NCBI RefSeq assembly: GCF_000719775.1
Contig: NZ_JOHR01000011.1
Span: forward strand, 62,001-126,000
DNA from: Streptomyces sp. NRRL F-5135
Lineage (GTDB): Bacteria > Actinomycetota > Actinomycetes > Streptomycetales > Streptomycetaceae
Reading direction: 5' to 3'
DNA: 64,000 nt
Positions 35,890-43,548 of this stretch are shown in pieces. The position numbers were made by a program, and so were the translations under genes. The notes beneath the pieces were generated by a model. It was not told the origin of the DNA and searched no databases. It worked only from the letters and a program-made list of their open reading frames with translations. Position 1 is the first letter of the stretch. The number at the start of each line of letters is the position of its first letter.

Positions 35890-36600
35890 TCACTTGTCCC
35901 CTTCGAGGGTGTAGGTGTTCTCGCCCGGCCTCAGGGTGGTGGGGCTGCCGTCGGCCAGGAGCGCGAGCCGTACGTGCGAGGCGAAGGACTCGGCGTACGC
36001 CACGCGCTGGGCGTCCTTGGTCTTCAGGGCGAACGTGATGGGCACGGCCTGCCGGGCCGCCCTGCGGCTGTTGTTGTCGCTGCCCGGCTCCAGCGCGGTG
36101 ATCTTGCCGACGTCGAGCACCTTGGCGTTGGAGACGATGATCCGGGACTGGGCCCTGGCGGCCTGGCCGTCGCCCTCGAAGGTGGCGAAGATGTTCACCA
36201 GGTCGCCGGGGGTGATCTTGCCCGCCACCCCCGTCTCCGCGTCGATCATGATGGCGATCTCCTGCTCGTCACTGGCCAGTTCCGGCCGCTGGACGATCAT
36301 GTCGTCCTGGAGCAGGGATCCCTTTTTCAGCTGGGTGACGGCGATCTTGCCGTTCAGCACTCCCAGATCGGTCACGGCGTTCTCGGAAAGCCACCGCCTG
36401 GGCATGGTGACCTTGGCGAATTGATTGGGCTTGAGTTCCGTGTACGGCGCCACGTCTTCCTTCAGCTCGTACGCCTTGACCACGGGGCCGACCTTCGAAT
36501 TCACGTCGCTGATCACCGAAAGGACGCCGACAAAAGCGCCGAAGGCACACAGGACCGAGAGAAGAAGGAGTATGACGCCGCGGCGCTGCCGTGAATTCAT
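35890..36600 (-). CDS. CpaB/RcpC-like SAF-domain protein
   Basis: 236 aa with an N-terminal membrane anchor (RRGVILLLLSVLCAFGAFVG at 6-25), a SAF domain about 45-110 (AYELKEDVAPYTELKPNQFA) and an RcpC-like C-terminal region (TPGDLVNIFATFEGDG). In Gram-negatives CpaB supports the secretin; there is no secretin here, so it probably works in the wall. ATG 36600 is chosen on domain boundary and GAGG upstream; the frame remains open a further 98 Pro/Arg-rich codons. Confidence 0.87.
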   Translation of the reverse strand: MNSRQRRGVILLLLSVLCAFGAFVGVLSVISDVNSKVGPVVKAYELKEDVAPYTELKPNQFAKVTMPRRWLSENAVTDLGVLNGKIAVTQLKKGSLLQDDMIVQRPELASDEQEIAIMIDAETGVAGKITPGDLVNIFATFEGDGQAARAQSRIIVSNAKVLDVGKITALEPGSDNNSRRAARQAVPITFALKTKDAQRVAYAESFASHVRLALLADGSPTTLRPGENTYTLEGDK

Positions 36601-36957
36601 GGGCGGTAGAACCTCGTTCGGTGACAGAGTGCGGAGGGACGGGTGGAGGGCGGGCGGCGGGCCACCGGTGCGGTACCGCCGCGGTGCGGACGGGCCGGTC
36701 GCGCGGTCGCGCGGTACGGTGCGCTCGGGCCGGCGGGGCGCTCCCGAGGCCCTGGCGGCGGGCTCCGGAGCCGGTCCGGCCGGGTCGGCGGCGAGGGTGC
36801 TCCCGGGGCCCGGGAAGCGGTGTCCGGTAAGCGGCGGTCCGGGCCACCGGCCTCCCCGGAGCGGTTTCCGGGAGCAACCCCCGGGAGCGGCCACCGTCTC
36901 CGAGTACCGGCCACGGGCGGGCCGCCGGGACCGGCCGGGCGCCGGGCGCTACGGGCG
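36601..36957. other. GC-rich gap between cpaB-like gene and the zinc-ribbon gene
   Basis: 357 bases of extreme GC content. The minus frame is open in phase with the cpaB-like gene to 36894 but encodes only Pro/Arg/Gly-rich sequence with no ribosome binding site, so I treat it as leader. GCGCGGTCGCGCGGTACGG-type repeats occur near 36698-36716. No other signal was found. Confidence 0.4.
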
Positions 36958-37836
36958 CTAGGAGTCGGGCTGCATGGGCGTTCCGTGGCTGAGGACGCCT
37001 GCCGGCCGGACCCGGTTCTCGTACGGCACGAGAGGCGCCGAACAGAATCCGCACCGGTCCCCTATCAGTTCGATACCGCACCAGGGGCACTTCTCCCGGC
37101 GGACGGAGGCGACCAGCTGATAAAGGACGGAGATGTCCGGGAGGAAGGCAGCGAATTCGACCATCTTGGCGGTGCCCCACCAGCGCGGTGAATCGGCGAG
37201 GAGAGCGCTCTCCTGGATTCCCCGCACCTGCCAGGCGGGAGCCAGCTTCGTGGTCACCCAGTCCGACTGCGACTGCCCCTTTCCGATCACCATCTGGGTG
37301 GCGAAGTCCGGTCCGGCGAGTTCTCCGGCACCAATCCTGATCAACTGGGGTTCGGGGTTCGCGACCACCCCGAACTGCGTACCCGGCAACCATGATTTGG
37401 CATGCGTCTTGAGGCTCACCGGAACCCGGTCGAGCTTGGTCACGGAGTGGAGCAGCGCCCCGGCGTGGATGTAGTGCGTGAGCAGCCGGGCCGCCGAGGC
37501 GATGACGCCGGCGCTGAAGTCGCAGATGGACAACTGACGCAGCTGACGCACGAGTACGGCCACGCCGAGCGGCGGCAGATCGAGCTTCAGCAGAGCGATG
37601 CGGTCGCTCTCCAGGATGCCGCGCACCGTGTGCAGGCGCCGTTCGTGAGCGAGGGGAAGGGAGGCGGGACAGAGCACGACGACGTAGCCGTGCTGTTCCA
37701 CCAGAACCTGCATGTCGGCCAGGGCCGCGTCGAGGGGCTGGGCGTCCGGCGGCTGCACCAGGGCGGCGGTGGGCGTCGACGGGTCCGTGGGCGGTAGCAC
37801 CAGATCGGGGCTGGTGACTGCGATCGCGGTGGGCAC
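36958..37836 (-). CDS. Unknown protein with C-terminal zinc ribbon, first gene of the Tad operon
   Basis: 292 aa from GTG 37836 (GGGGAA six bases upstream); GTG 37881 would add 15 residues. N-terminal half hydrophobic and alpha/beta (VLVEQHGYVVVLCPASLPLA, LPPLGVAVLVRQLRQLSICD); the C-terminus carries CPWCGIELIGDRCGFC, a four-cysteine zinc ribbon. No family name is known to me, but a similar gene heads Tad clusters in other streptomycetes. No signal peptide or convincing membrane helix. May be a cytoplasmic assembly or regulatory factor. Confidence 0.75.
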   Translation of the reverse strand: MPTAIAVTSPDLVLPPTDPSTPTAALVQPPDAQPLDAALADMQVLVEQHGYVVVLCPASLPLAHERRLHTVRGILESDRIALLKLDLPPLGVAVLVRQLRQLSICDFSAGVIASAARLLTHYIHAGALLHSVTKLDRVPVSLKTHAKSWLPGTQFGVVANPEPQLIRIGAGELAGPDFATQMVIGKGQSQSDWVTTKLAPAWQVRGIQESALLADSPRWWGTAKMVEFAAFLPDISVLYQLVASVRREKCPWCGIELIGDRCGFCSAPLVPYENRVRPAGVLSHGTPMQPDS

Positions 37837-38221
37837 GGTGATTCCCCGTTCCGATCCAGCCGTCGGGAACCCGTCGGCCACGGTTCACGCCTGTTCGGCT
37901 CTTCTGGCAGAGCACTTTATCCACGAGTTAAGGGCTAGAGAACACCTATCGGATGACAGTCCTGCAGCTCCGAGTAACAAGAACCAGCAAAGTCGGGCGA
38001 AGCAGTCAATAGTTAACCCACGTTTCAATGAATATTCGGTTTGTTTGCTTCCAGCACCAACTCGTTCCGTTTCGGTAACCAAGCGCTCCGTTTTGGGCCC
38101 GGATTGGGCCCACGGGCCCACGCCATGGCGCGGGCCGCGACCGTACGCTCCCATTCCGATTCCGCGTGCGAAAGGCACCGGAGTCCCACGGGGGACGCGC
38201 ATCGGACGAGGGGGACGTCGG
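37837..38221. other. Divergent control region, Tad operon / second pilin-leader gene
   Basis: 385 bases, markedly AT-rich at 37905-38090 (for example AATAGTTAACCCACG and CAATGAATATTCGG), which should contain the Tad operon promoter. The palindrome cluster lies at 38093-38121, and GTACGCTCCCATTCC (38142-38156) resembles a -10 region for the plus-strand gene. No small gene seen. Confidence 0.55.
38093..38121. promoter_or_regulatory. Palindrome site 4 with an extra half-site
   Basis: TTGGGCCC (38093-38100), GGA, then TTGGGCCC-AC-GGGCCCAC (38104-38121). Same 8+2+8 layout as sites 1-3, 101-118 bases upstream of the second pilin-leader gene. Confidence 0.7.
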
Positions 38222-39763
38222 GTGAGACGGGGAACGGGAAAGAAGCCGGTGGCGCGCGACCGCGGCGCCACCGCCACCGAGTACGTGGGTGTGCTGGTGG
38301 TCGTCGCCGCGGTCGCCGGAGCCCTGGTCGGCACGGGAGTCGACACCCGGATCGCGGCCGAACTCCGCTGCCTGGTGACGTTCAGCGGCCCCTGCGCCGC
38401 GGGCGGTGGTGGCGGCGACCGGGACGAGTCGGCACCCAGGAGCGACGCCGACTACGAGCCGGCCCTCTGCCAGATCTCCTCGGTCACGGACAAGGCGGGC
38501 GGCAAGGCGAAGGTCCTGTTCTTCGAATGGGGCCAGGAGTACGGCTTCCAGCAGCAGATGTTCGCCTCCGGCAAGGACCTCGACGGGGACGGCGAGGTGG
38601 ACGGGAAGGACCAGTTGGTGATGCTCACCTTCACCGACGCCGCGTCCGCCGCCGCCAAGAAGGACTGGAAACCGGGCGCCAAGGTCGGCAAGTTCGGCGC
38701 GGACAAGGTCGAACTGGGCGCCGGGCTCAAGGTGACCAACGGCGACACCTGGGTCTTCGAGAGCGAGGAGGAGGCCGCCGCCTTCCGGGACGACATCGAG
38801 AAGCTCAAGACGTACGAACTGGCCAACCGGCAGTCGGGCGCGCGCGGCGGCGGCCTCGGCAACAGCATCCTCTATCTCTTCGGCAAGGGCCCGATGGCCG
38901 AGGAGGAGAAGCTGCGTGACCGGATCGAGGACAAGCTCGGCAACAGGCACATCAGTTACGGCAAGGTCGGCCTGGAGACGGGCGTGGCCGGCGGGCTCAA
39001 GCTGTCGGCGGGCGACGAGAAGAAGCTGAGCGCCACCCTCGGCGGCAACTTCACCTTCTCGCCCGAAGCGACCTGGACGAACAACGACTTCCGGGGCACC
39101 AAGGCGTACACGTACAGCGCGGCCGTCGAGTACGGCTCGAAGGCGGGCTACGAGGCCGGGCGCCTGACCGGCGAGTCGTCCGCCTCCACCACACAGACGG
39201 GCACGATCACCGTCTCCTACGACAAGAAGACGGGCGAACTGGTGCGCATCGACATGACCCGTACGGTGGAGAAGGGCGGCGCGAAGGACGGCGCCGGCCT
39301 CGACGGCGGCAACGGCAAGGACGGGGCCGACAAGCGCGGCGGCAAGGGCAGCGCGAAGGGCGGCGACCAGGAGTCCGGGATCGAGGTCGTCTCCAACTCG
39401 GTGATCATCCCGAAGGGCTCCGAGGGCGACCGGCAGCGCCGGATCGCCCAGGAGTGGCTGGACGGCCACGGCGACAACACCGCGCCCTTCGCCTACATGT
39501 TCGACGACCACGCGCCGACGAAGCGTCCCGGCGCGGACGACCCGTTCGGGCGACTGCTGTTCGACGAGGGGCTGTCCAGCAGGCTCCGCTACACCGGGCG
39601 GACCGACGCGGCGGAGTACGGCTTCGAGCTGAATCTGGGCTTGAGTCTCGGCTTCTCGGTGTCGACCGAGCGGAAGGAAGAGACCCTGGACGAGGCGCGG
39701 TTCCTGGGGGCGCCGCACGGGGACAGCCGCGGCTATGTGCCGTACAGCTACTGTGCGAATTGA
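38222..39763 (+). CDS. Large secreted protein with Flp-prepilin leader, unknown function
   Basis: 513 aa from GTG 38222 (GAGGGGG seven bases upstream). The N-terminus carries a class III prepilin motif, RDRGATATEYVGV: cleavage after G15, Glu at +5 (E20), Tyr at +6, then a hydrophobic helix and GTGVDTRIAAEL, which parallels GSGVDETIADGL of the Flp pilin. The ~480-residue remainder is extracytoplasmic: a domain with LDGDGEVDGKDQ (calcium-loop-like), a beta-rich middle, a Gly/Lys/Asp-rich linker (about 352-382) and a final ~130-residue domain ending PYSYCAN. No Hint domain and no family recognised. Divergent from the Tad operon and followed by a lipoprotein gene. Confidence 0.82.
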   Translation: MRRGTGKKPVARDRGATATEYVGVLVVVAAVAGALVGTGVDTRIAAELRCLVTFSGPCAAGGGGGDRDESAPRSDADYEPALCQISSVTDKAGGKAKVLFFEWGQEYGFQQQMFASGKDLDGDGEVDGKDQLVMLTFTDAASAAAKKDWKPGAKVGKFGADKVELGAGLKVTNGDTWVFESEEEAAAFRDDIEKLKTYELANRQSGARGGGLGNSILYLFGKGPMAEEEKLRDRIEDKLGNRHISYGKVGLETGVAGGLKLSAGDEKKLSATLGGNFTFSPEATWTNNDFRGTKAYTYSAAVEYGSKAGYEAGRLTGESSASTTQTGTITVSYDKKTGELVRIDMTRTVEKGGAKDGAGLDGGNGKDGADKRGGKGSAKGGDQESGIEVVSNSVIIPKGSEGDRQRRIAQEWLDGHGDNTAPFAYMFDDHAPTKRPGADDPFGRLLFDEGLSSRLRYTGRTDAAEYGFELNLGLSLGFSVSTERKEETLDEARFLGAPHGDSRGYVPYSYCAN

Positions 39764-39769
39764 CGGCCG

Positions 39770-39807
39770 ACGGGTGACAGGAGTGAAGACGGGTGACAGG
39801 AGCGAAT
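39770..39807. repeat. Duplicated 19-bp segment carrying a ribosome binding site
   Basis: ACGGGTGACAGGAGTGAAG (39770-39788) is followed directly by ACGGGTGACAGGAGCGAAT (39789-39807). The second AGGAG serves the lipoprotein start at 39810. Confidence 0.8.
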
Positions 39808-39809
39808 CC

Positions 39810-40394
39810 GTGATGAGCAGGCACTCTTTCTCCACCGCCACCACCGGGGCCCGATTGGCCGTCGCCGCCCGGTTCGCCGTCGCCGCCGCCGTCGTCCTGA
39901 CCGCGGCGGGCTGCGGCGCCACGGACGCGGGCGGCGGCACGGTCCCGGAGGGCTGGGGCACGCTGAAGACCTCCTCGGTCACCGTCGCACACCCGCCCGG
40001 CTTCGTCCCCCAGGGCGAGAAGGAGCGCAGCCGCCACAACGCCGCGGCGGCGACCCTCACCGAGGGCGGCGAGGACATCGGGATGATCACCGTCCAGCTG
40101 GACTTCACCGACGCCGACTCGGCCGAGGAGGCGGCGATCGGCGCCGAGGCGGCCGTCGCCCTGGGCTCGACGCTGGGCGAACAGAGCGCGATCGAGGTCG
40201 CGGGGCCCGACGGCCCGGCGGAGGCCCGGCGCACCGACTTCGCGTTCACGGAGAAGGGGACGCGCGTCGAAGGAGTGATCGTGGCGGGACTGGACTCGGC
40301 GAAGAAGACGTACGCGGTACGGGTCGACGCGCGCAAGGGCGGACTCGGCGACGGCGACCTGACGAAGATCCTCCGCTCCATCACGGTCACGTAG
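39810..40394 (+). CDS. Predicted lipoprotein downstream of the pilin-leader protein
   Basis: 194 aa. Start GTG 39810 or the adjacent ATG 39813; AGGAG is seven bases before the GTG. Type II signal with lipobox LTAAGC at about 32-37, then a LpqN/LpqT-like beta-alpha domain (SVTVAHPPGFVPQGEKERSR, TVQLDFTDADSAEEAA, ILRSITVT). No precise function. Gap of 46 bases to the pilin-leader gene on the same strand, so they may form one unit with the following DUF3592 gene. Confidence 0.78.
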   Translation: MMSRHSFSTATTGARLAVAARFAVAAAVVLTAAGCGATDAGGGTVPEGWGTLKTSSVTVAHPPGFVPQGEKERSRHNAAAATLTEGGEDIGMITVQLDFTDADSAEEAAIGAEAAVALGSTLGEQSAIEVAGPDGPAEARRTDFAFTEKGTRVEGVIVAGLDSAKKTYAVRVDARKGGLGDGDLTKILRSITVT

Positions 40395-40403
40395 GCGGGC
40401 ACC

Positions 40404-40826
40404 ATGGACATTCCCGGTGGCGACCACCTCTTCTTCCTCGGCATGGTCCTGCTCTTCGGCTGGCTCGCGACGCACTACGCGCGCCGGCTGGCCGCGGTCA
40501 CCCGCGCGCTGCGCCGGGGCGTGCGGGTGCCCGGCACCTGCGCGCGCGTCGAGACCGAGCCGTACAACCGCTCGGACACGCGACGGTACTTCTTCACCTT
40601 CCGGACCGAGGACGGGCGGGAGATCGAGTTCGAGGACCTGGCGACCCGGTCGGTGCGGGCCGGTACGCGGGTCACGGTGGCCTACGACCCGGCCGCCCCC
40701 GACCGGACCGCGACGGTCACGGGCCGCGGCTCGGGGACGCCCGTGCTCCAGTACGCGCTGCTGGTGGCGGGATGCGGGCTGGGGGCGGCCGGATTCGCGG
40801 TGGTGTACGTCTTCACGGTGCTGTGA
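40404..40826 (+). CDS. DUF3592 membrane protein
   Basis: 140 aa. Membrane helices about 10-27 and 115-138 flank a small beta-barrel-like extracytoplasmic domain (YFFTFRTEDGREIEFEDLAT, GTRVTVAYDPAAPDRT) that is typical of DUF3592. It begins nine bases after the lipoprotein stop. Probably co-transcribed with it; no function is established for the family. Confidence 0.82.
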   Translation: MDIPGGDHLFFLGMVLLFGWLATHYARRLAAVTRALRRGVRVPGTCARVETEPYNRSDTRRYFFTFRTEDGREIEFEDLATRSVRAGTRVTVAYDPAAPDRTATVTGRGSGTPVLQYALLVAGCGLGAAGFAVVYVFTVL

Positions 40827-40881
40827 GGCGGCGGGAGTGACGGGACGGTGCGGGCGGGGTCAGAGGCGCGAAACGCGCGGC

Positions 40882-40983
40882 ATGTGCGAGGTGTGCGAGA
40901 TGTGCGAGATGTGCGAGACATACGGATCCGAGCCGCACGGGGCCCGGCCGTGCGGCACGCCGAGGGGAGGCGGGAGCCGATGA
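40882..40983 (+). CDS. Possible Cys-repeat mini-ORF (33 aa)
   Basis: ATG 40882 opens a 33-codon frame beginning MCEVCEMCEMCETYG, with cysteines at positions 2, 5, 8 and 11 (Cx2Cx2Cx2C) and one more later. Its TGA overlaps the ATG of the next gene (ATGA at 40980). The Cys part is encoded by 9-bp tandem repeats GTGCGAGAT, and the ribosome binding site is weak, so it may be a repeat artefact rather than a gene. Confidence 0.3.
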   Translation: MCEVCEMCEMCETYGSEPHGARPCGTPRGGGSR

Positions 40984-41426
40984 CCCGGTACGACCACCCG
41001 GGCACGCGCTCCGGGCGCGACGAGGGGCCGGGCGCCCCGGTGTTCGCACTCGCCGTCGCCTGGGCGGCCGGCATCGTCGTCCTGCTCGTCACCGAGTACG
41101 TCCAGGCGACCCTGGTCTACGGAGAACTGGCCCCGAGAGAGGGCCTGGACACGTTCGCGGGCCGTCTGACGCTGGTCCACCTGCCGAACGCCCTGTGTGT
41201 CGCGGCCGCCGCCTGGGCCGCCGGCCGCTTCCACCGGGACCCGTTCCGTGACCGCGCGGCACGGCACCTGGTGGCGGTCCTGACCGTCCCCGTGGCGGCG
41301 CAGGCGCTGAATCTGGCGCTCCAGTGGGAACGGATGACCGTGGAGGACCTGTCGCTGTCGAACGCGGTGCTGGTGGTCGGGTGCGTGACGGGGTACGTGG
41401 CGGACCGGCTCCAGGAGGAGGACTGA
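40980..41426 (+). CDS. Small membrane protein of unknown function
   Basis: 148 aa from ATG 40980, with GGGAG just upstream. Four hydrophobic segments (around 20-42, 65-83, 95-112 and 124-140), the first being FALAVAWAAGIVVLLVTEYV. No family recognised. Ends one base before the kinase-like gene, whose ribosome binding site GGAGGACTG lies in this gene's last codons, so the two are coupled. Confidence 0.72.
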   Translation: MTRYDHPGTRSGRDEGPGAPVFALAVAWAAGIVVLLVTEYVQATLVYGELAPREGLDTFAGRLTLVHLPNALCVAAAAWAAGRFHRDPFRDRAARHLVAVLTVPVAAQALNLALQWERMTVEDLSLSNAVLVVGCVTGYVADRLQEED

Positions 41427-41427
41427 C

Positions 41428-42048
41428 ATGTTTCCCCGGCAACTCCTGGAGCGCGCCGAGCGCCTGGCCGCGTCCGGCGGCCGCCGGCTGCTCGGCATCG
41501 CCGGCCCGCCCGGCGCCGGGAAGACCACGCTGGCCGCGCACCTGGTCGCCGAACTGGGCCCCGAGCGCGCCGTTCTGGTGCCGATGGACGGCTTCCACCT
41601 GGCCGACGCCGAACTGCGCCGGCTCGGCCTGATGGGGCGCAAGGGCGCTCCGGAGACGTTCGACCCGTACGGCTACACCGCGCTCCTGCGGCGGCTGCGC
41701 GCGGCGCGGCCGGGCGAGCCGGTGTACGCGCCGGGCTTCGACCGCGAGCTGGAGCAGCCCGTGGCGGGGAGCATTCCGGTCCTCCCGGAGGTGCCCCTGG
41801 TGATCACCGAGGGCAACTACCTGCTGCTCGACGACGCCCCGTGGGGCGCGGTGCGCGAGCTGCTGGACGAGACCTGGTGGGTGGATCTGGCCACCGAGGA
41901 GCGGGTACGGAGGCTGATCACCCGCCATGAGCGCTTCGGCAAGAGCCGGGAGGAGGCCGAACGCTTCGTCCTGACCTCGGACGAGGCGAACGCCCGCCTG
42001 GTCGCCCCGGGCCGGTCGGCGGCGGACCTGGTGGTCACGGCCCTGTAG
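41428..42048 (+). CDS. Nucleoside/nucleotide kinase family protein (uridine-kinase-like P-loop)
   Basis: 206 aa P-loop kinase of the phosphoribulokinase/uridine-kinase/pantothenate-kinase superfamily. Walker A GIAGPPGAGKTTLA at about 23-36; MDGFHLADAEL matches the family's catalytic Asp and substrate loop; VITEGNYLLLDD is the Walker B region; a lid with RHERFGKSREEAERF follows. Relatives phosphorylate sugars or nucleosides (FrcK-like). The substrate is not deducible, and no transporter is adjacent. Confidence 0.88.
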   Translation: MFPRQLLERAERLAASGGRRLLGIAGPPGAGKTTLAAHLVAELGPERAVLVPMDGFHLADAELRRLGLMGRKGAPETFDPYGYTALLRRLRAARPGEPVYAPGFDRELEQPVAGSIPVLPEVPLVITEGNYLLLDDAPWGAVRELLDETWWVDLATEERVRRLITRHERFGKSREEAERFVLTSDEANARLVAPGRSAADLVVTAL

Positions 42049-42186
42049 CAGGACGAGGGCCGATCTCCGCTCGCCTCTTGGCCGGGCGACGGCCACCCCC
42101 GTACCCACGCGCCCCGCGCATGACTTTGCCTTCTCTTTACAACCGGTCCGGGCGGCGCCTCGTCTCTCCGCTCGATCCGTAACGCA

Positions 42187-42210
42187 GCCCGCCCGCGTCA
42201 CCGGGCGGGC
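42187..42210. other. Hairpin before the sortase-substrate gene
   Basis: GCCCGCCCG (42187-42195) / CGGGCGGGC (42202-42210) with a 6-base loop. It ends 18 bases before the ATG at 42229, so it is either a terminator for the kinase gene or a leader stem near the ribosome binding site. Confidence 0.5.
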
Positions 42211-42228
42211 CGACGAGAGAGAGCGTTC

Positions 42229-42705
42229 ATGCGCCGAACTGTCCTCAGTGCCCTCGCACTCGCGTGCACCGCCGTGCTGGCGAGCACGGTGCCCGCGTTC
42301 GCCGACGACGCGGCCCCGGCCCGGCCGGCCGAGCGGGCTCCCCAGGCGGCCCAGGCGGCCCAGGCGGCCCAGGCGGCCCAGGCCTCGGACGATGCTCCCA
42401 AGGCACCGGCCGCCGAGCAGCAGGCGGCGAGGCCCGCGGAGAAGACCGCCCCGAGCGCGGTCCCCGAGCAGGCCCGGCCGGCCGACCAGCCCGCCAAGGA
42501 CTCGGACGGCCCCGCCGTCGCACCCGCACCGGCCCGGGACCAGGTCTCCGTCGTGCCCGAGGGAGCGCCCAACACCGGTGTGGTGACCGAGTCGGCGAAC
42601 GCCGGCACCGACGGCACGCTGATCGGTGGCGGGGCCGCCGCGGCGTTCGCGCTGGGCGGCGCCGGGTTCTTCCTCGTACGCCGCCGGCAGGCGACCGGGG
42701 CATGA
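42229..42705 (+). CDS. Sortase-substrate-like cell-wall protein
   Basis: 158 aa. Signal peptide 1-25 (cleavage after PAFA), an Ala/Pro/Gln-rich rod with four AAQ repeats around 40-52, then EGAPNTGVV, a hydrophobic helix (GTLIGGGAAAAFALGGAGFF) and a basic tail VRRRQ. This is the layout of a sortase-anchored protein, with NTG in place of the usual LPxTG or LAxTG. The ATGA overlap with the next gene, a class F sortase, makes it that enzyme's probable substrate. Confidence 0.78.
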   Translation: MRRTVLSALALACTAVLASTVPAFADDAAPARPAERAPQAAQAAQAAQAAQASDDAPKAPAAEQQAARPAEKTAPSAVPEQARPADQPAKDSDGPAVAPAPARDQVSVVPEGAPNTGVVTESANAGTDGTLIGGGAAAAFALGGAGFFLVRRRQATGA

Positions 42706-43388
42706 CACCGCTCTCCAGGCGCGCCTTCGCCACCGCGGCGCTGGCTTCGCTGCTCGTCGGGTGCGGCGGCCCCGGGACCGGTCGGAACACGTCCGGTCGG
42801 GACACGTCCGGTCGGGACACGTCCGGCCGTGCCGCGGCCGATCAGGGCGCGTCCGGCCGGAAGACGACCGCACGCACCGGCGCCACGCCGCCGCCTCCGG
42901 GCTCCCCCGCCAAGGCCGCGCGGCCCCTCGGACGCTCGGTCCCGGTCGGCTTGCGCATCCCCGCCATCGAGGTCGACACCCCGGTCATGCGGCTGGGGCT
43001 GGCTTCGGACGGCAGCGTGGAGGTGCCCCCGGCCACGGCCGACGACCGGGCCGGCTGGTACCGGCACTCGCCGACACCGGGTCAGACCGGCCCGTCGGTG
43101 ATCCTCGGTCATGTCACGGTCGGCGACTACGGGGACGGGGTCTTCCGCCACCTCGCGCGGCTTCGGCGGGGCGACCGGATCGAGGCGCGCCTGGAGAACG
43201 GGACGACGGCGGTGTTCGCCGTCGGCACCGTACGGACGGTCGCCAAGGCCGGCTTCCCGGCGGACGACGTCTACGGGAACGTGGACCGCCCCGAGCTGCG
43301 GCTCATCACCTGCGGCGGCCCTCAAAGCGACGACGGCTACCGCGACAACGTGATCGTCTTCGCGGCGCTGGACTCGGTGAGCCGCTGA
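42702..43388 (+). CDS. Class F sortase
   Basis: 228 aa membrane-anchored transpeptidase. The N-terminus is hydrophobic with a lipobox-like LLVGCGG, followed by a low-complexity region of TSGRD repeats (about 27-45), then the sortase barrel (about 78-225): PAIEVDTPVMRLGL, SVILGHVTVGDYGDGVF (catalytic His in GHV), LRLITCGGP (catalytic Cys) and DGYRDNVIVFA (catalytic Arg). Translationally coupled to its likely substrate. A 15-bp hairpin terminator follows. Confidence 0.9.
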   Translation: MTPLSRRAFATAALASLLVGCGGPGTGRNTSGRDTSGRDTSGRAAADQGASGRKTTARTGATPPPPGSPAKAARPLGRSVPVGLRIPAIEVDTPVMRLGLASDGSVEVPPATADDRAGWYRHSPTPGQTGPSVILGHVTVGDYGDGVFRHLARLRRGDRIEARLENGTTAVFAVGTVRTVAKAGFPADDVYGNVDRPELRLITCGGPQSDDGYRDNVIVFAALDSVSR

Positions 43389-43467
43389 CCCACCGAGTCC
43401 AGCGCCCGCCGCGTGCGGCCCGCGGCCCGCTCCCCGTCGGCCACCGGCCCCACCCGTACCCCTGGCG

Positions 43468-43499
43468 CCGGGCCGCCGGAACCCGTTCCGGCGGCCCGG
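43468..43499. terminator. Terminator after the sortase gene
   Basis: 15-bp arms CCGGGCCGCCGGAAC (43468-43482) and 43485-43499, loop CC, between the sortase and the sigma factor gene. Confidence 0.75.
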
Positions 43500-43548
43500 G
43501 GTCTTCCCCCCCCTGCCCCCACGAGTGCCCCCACGACCATGGAGAGCG

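Noticed and set aside
36601..36894. 98-residue N-terminal extension of the CpaB-like protein
   Set aside because: Open only because of extreme GC content; Pro/Arg/Gly-rich, no ribosome binding site, and the membrane anchor begins naturally at ATG 36600.
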